The notes beneath the pieces were generated by a model. The model was given only the letters and a program-made list of their open reading frames with translations. It was not told the DNA's origin and made no database searches. Below, piece after piece: positions 5,060-5,060 of a DNA stretch of 5,060 bases. Position 1 is the first letter of the stretch, and the number at the start of each line of letters is the position of its first letter. The stretch covers positions 1 to 5,060 of the forward strand of contig DYLE01000175.1 in assembly GCA_020722245.1 (NCBI GenBank). Direction: 5' to 3'. The DNA is from Desulfonema limicola (GTDB lineage: Bacteria; Desulfobacterota; Desulfobacteria; Desulfobacterales; Desulfosalsimonadaceae). Both the position numbers and the translations under genes were made by a program.

Positions 5060-5060
5060 C

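Larger units (their letters stand above)
4836..5060. other. Noncoding repeat-rich tail with no gene seen
   Basis: Neither strand holds a convincing reading frame here. The stretch contains the right arms of the inverted repeats described separately, a copy of the 16-bp motif shared with the kinase upstream region (4838-4853), a promoter-like sequence, two direct repeats and two consecutive hairpins at the right edge. Confidence 0.6.

Overview
The window looks like a Gram-negative, moderately GC-rich chromosome, most like a delta-proteobacterium (Desulfobacterota). That placement is inferred from protein style and gene neighbourhood, not from a marker gene. It holds a compact signalling and cell-envelope locus: a Ser/Thr protein kinase on the minus strand, divergent from a plus-strand run of five genes that encode a sigma-70-family factor, a zinc-finger anti-sigma-like protein, a small two-helix membrane protein, a PP2C-type Ser/Thr phosphatase and a SEDS (FtsW/RodA/SpoVE) family membrane protein.

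Layout. 1-1103 (minus): a kinase with an N-terminal zinc ribbon, complete through the catalytic lobe. Its reading frame breaks near 317-318. The rest of the kinase domain, a Pro/Lys/Gln-rich linker and the start of a membrane helix continue in another frame to the left edge, so the gene is frameshifted (or the sequence lacks one base) and runs out of the window. 1104-1293: a divergent AT-rich intergenic region with a 16-bp perfect palindrome. 1294-4835 (plus): the five-gene operon with overlaps or very short gaps. The last three genes lie in one reading frame, each separated from the next by a single stop codon. 4836-5060: a noncoding region rich in inverted and direct repeats, with a promoter-like stretch pointing to the right edge.

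How the genes may work together (inference). The kinase and the PP2C phosphatase form an opposing pair. The sigma factor and the soluble tandem zinc-finger protein look like a sigma/anti-sigma pair. The SEDS protein would be the envelope effector, a peptidoglycan glycosyltransferase. The combination resembles the kinase-phosphatase-SEDS neighbourhoods of Actinobacteria, with a dedicated transcription switch added and with no partner penicillin-binding protein in view. The two most concrete oddities are the kinase frameshift and a 16-bp sequence present in inverted orientation on both sides of the operon, inside a repeat-rich tail.
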